From NCBI GenBank assembly GCA_023277325.1, contig JALRIQ010000089.1, positions 1 through 14,997 on the forward strand: DNA of 14,997 nucleotides, in the 5' to 3' direction. Position numbers and translations under genes: made by a program. Positions 14,145 to 14,997 of the stretch are shown piece by piece; positions within the stretch are counted from its first letter, which is position 1; every line of letters starts with the position of its first letter. The notes beneath the pieces are model-generated. The model did no database searches and was not told the origin of the DNA. It saw only the letters and a list, made by a program, of their open reading frames with translations. The DNA comes from Bacteroidia bacterium (GTDB taxonomy: Bacteria > Bacteroidota > Bacteroidia > UBA8524).

Positions 14145-14997
14145 ATGATTATGCAGTATAACGACTTAGCACCAAAACTCGTTTGGGAACATTTTGCACA
14201 GCTTAATGCCATACCACGTGGATCCAAAAAAGAAGAAAAGGCCGCCTTATTTGTTGCCGATTTTGGCGCACAACTTGGCCTTGAGGTGCTTCGCGATGAA
14301 ATCGGCAATGTGATCATCAAAAAACCAGGTCAAAATGGTGGAGAAAACAGTGCCCCAGTAATTCTTCAATCGCATGTCGACATGGTTCACCAGAAGAATG
14401 CCGATACCGTATTCAATTTTGATGAAGAAGGTATTCGCATGTATGTGGATGGCGAATGGGTAAAAGCAGAGGGCACGACGCTTGGAGCCGATAATGGAAT
14501 GGGCGTAGCGTATATGCTAACCGTTCTCAAGGACAAAACCATCAAGCATCCTCCAATTGAAGCCTTATTCACCATTGATGAAGAGGCCGGAATGACAGGT
14601 GCCAAGAACCTGGGAGCTGGACTACTGGAAGGAAAAAGGTTATTGAATATCGACACGGAAGATGATGAGGAAATCACCATCGGATGTGCCGGAGGAGTCG
14701 ATACCAATGTGAGCCTGGATGTTCGCATGGAAGAAACTCCTGAAAATACAAAGGCTTATTATATCACGGTTAATGGCCTGAAAGGCGGTCATTCTGGGAT
14801 GGATATAAACCTGGGGCGAGGAAATGCGAATAAAATTCTGGTTCGTCTCTTATTTCAAGGCTATTCCAAATTTGGCTTACGCATCAACTCCATAGACGGA
14901 GGAGGTTTACGCAATGCTATTCCGAGGGAAGCCTTTGCGACTGTGGTTGTTGATATTCAAAAGACCGGTGAATTTGAAGAACATCTGCACCGCTTGA
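14145..14997 (+). CDS. pepD: Aminoacyl-histidine dipeptidase (peptidase D, M20 family), 3' end beyond the window
   Basis: Cytosolic zinc dipeptidase that cleaves Xaa-His dipeptides (carnosine-like) in peptide turnover. The 284 residues present are somewhat more than half of the roughly 480-residue family. Metal-site landmarks are SHVDMV (H77, D79), GADNG (D116), the catalytic/metal pair in IDEEAG (E146, E147) and NID (D170). GLKGGHSG (211-218) opens the lid/dimerisation domain. The first in-frame ATG is at 14145 and a second, equally possible, at 14151. The window ends one base into a codon; the TGA formed by the last three bases is out of frame, so the gene is cut, not terminated. It is divergent from the outer-membrane protein gene. 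Confidence 0.95.
   Translation, partial: MIMQYNDLAPKLVWEHFAQLNAIPRGSKKEEKAALFVADFGAQLGLEVLRDEIGNVIIKKPGQNGGENSAPVILQSHVDMVHQKNADTVFNFDEEGIRMYVDGEWVKAEGTTLGADNGMGVAYMLTVLKDKTIKHPPIEALFTIDEEAGMTGAKNLGAGLLEGKRLLNIDTEDDEEITIGCAGGVDTNVSLDVRMEETPENTKAYYITVNGLKGGHSGMDINLGRGNANKILVRLLFQGYSKFGLRINSIDGGGLRNAIPREAFATVVVDIQKTGEFEEHLHRL

Noticed and set aside
14387..14728. 113-codon minus-strand open frame inside pepD
   Set aside because: Shadow of the well-conserved dipeptidase; serine- and proline-rich translation without homology features.
14995..14997. TGA at the end of the window as the pepD stop
   Set aside because: It is out of frame: the last full codon is TTG at 14994-14996, and the protein is far shorter than the family.
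1..14997. CRISPR array, tRNA, rRNA, insertion sequence, phage or anti-phage system
   Set aside because: I saw no regularly spaced long repeats, no cloverleaf or rRNA sequence and no transposase, integrase or known defence genes; the gene content is core chromosomal.

Overview
This is chromosomal DNA from a member of the Bacteroidota. The evidence is the promoter form (TTTG or TTG, about 19 bp, then TAnnTTTG), the near-absence of Shine-Dalgarno sequences, a type IX secretion (T9SS) C-terminal sorting domain, CvfB and a small barrel ending in phenylalanine. The order is not certain; Flavobacteriales-like is a guess. Most of the window is core gene content. There is no phage, IS element, CRISPR array, tRNA or rRNA, and no gap longer than about 200 bases without a gene.

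Layout. Bases 1-1952 (minus): cmk followed by rpsA, the ancient cytidylate kinase / ribosomal protein S1 pair; rpsA runs off the left edge. Bases 2026-3143 (plus): two small lipoproteins of unknown function. Bases 3142-5667 (minus): a transcription unit with its own promoter, a structured leader, a DEAD-box RNA helicase with a DbpA-type RNA-binding domain and an Arg-Gly-Asp tail, a YbjN-like protein and a Rho-independent terminator. Bases 5755-6134 (plus): a decayed T9SS cargo gene in which a signal peptide and part of an Fn3-like domain join, out of frame, to a sorting domain. Bases 6131-9337 (minus): cvfB, an unknown 166-residue protein and a double ABC ATPase of the oligopeptide family without adjacent permeases.

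Bases 9394-13420 hold the most coherent system. A MerR regulator with a cobalamin-binding light-sensor module (LitR/CarH type) is divergent, across 31 bp, from a TIGR01777 SDR gene that overlaps a class I CPD photolyase gene; an MscS-type channel follows. The gap contains an imperfect palindrome suited to be the operator. Known biology of the family suggests light relieves repression, so that DNA repair is made when UV damage is expected. An outer-membrane barrel gene (minus) and the 5' part of a PepD dipeptidase gene (plus) close the window.

The least ordinary observations are regulatory. rpsA alone among the genes here has a perfect Shine-Dalgarno sequence, with a TTG start, in a phylum whose ribosomes normally hide the anti-Shine-Dalgarno. 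The helicase mRNA has a 13-bp hairpin that stops one base before its start codon. I did not find a wholly new multi-gene system; these two leaders, the light-responsive divergon and the collapsed T9SS gene are the best leads.
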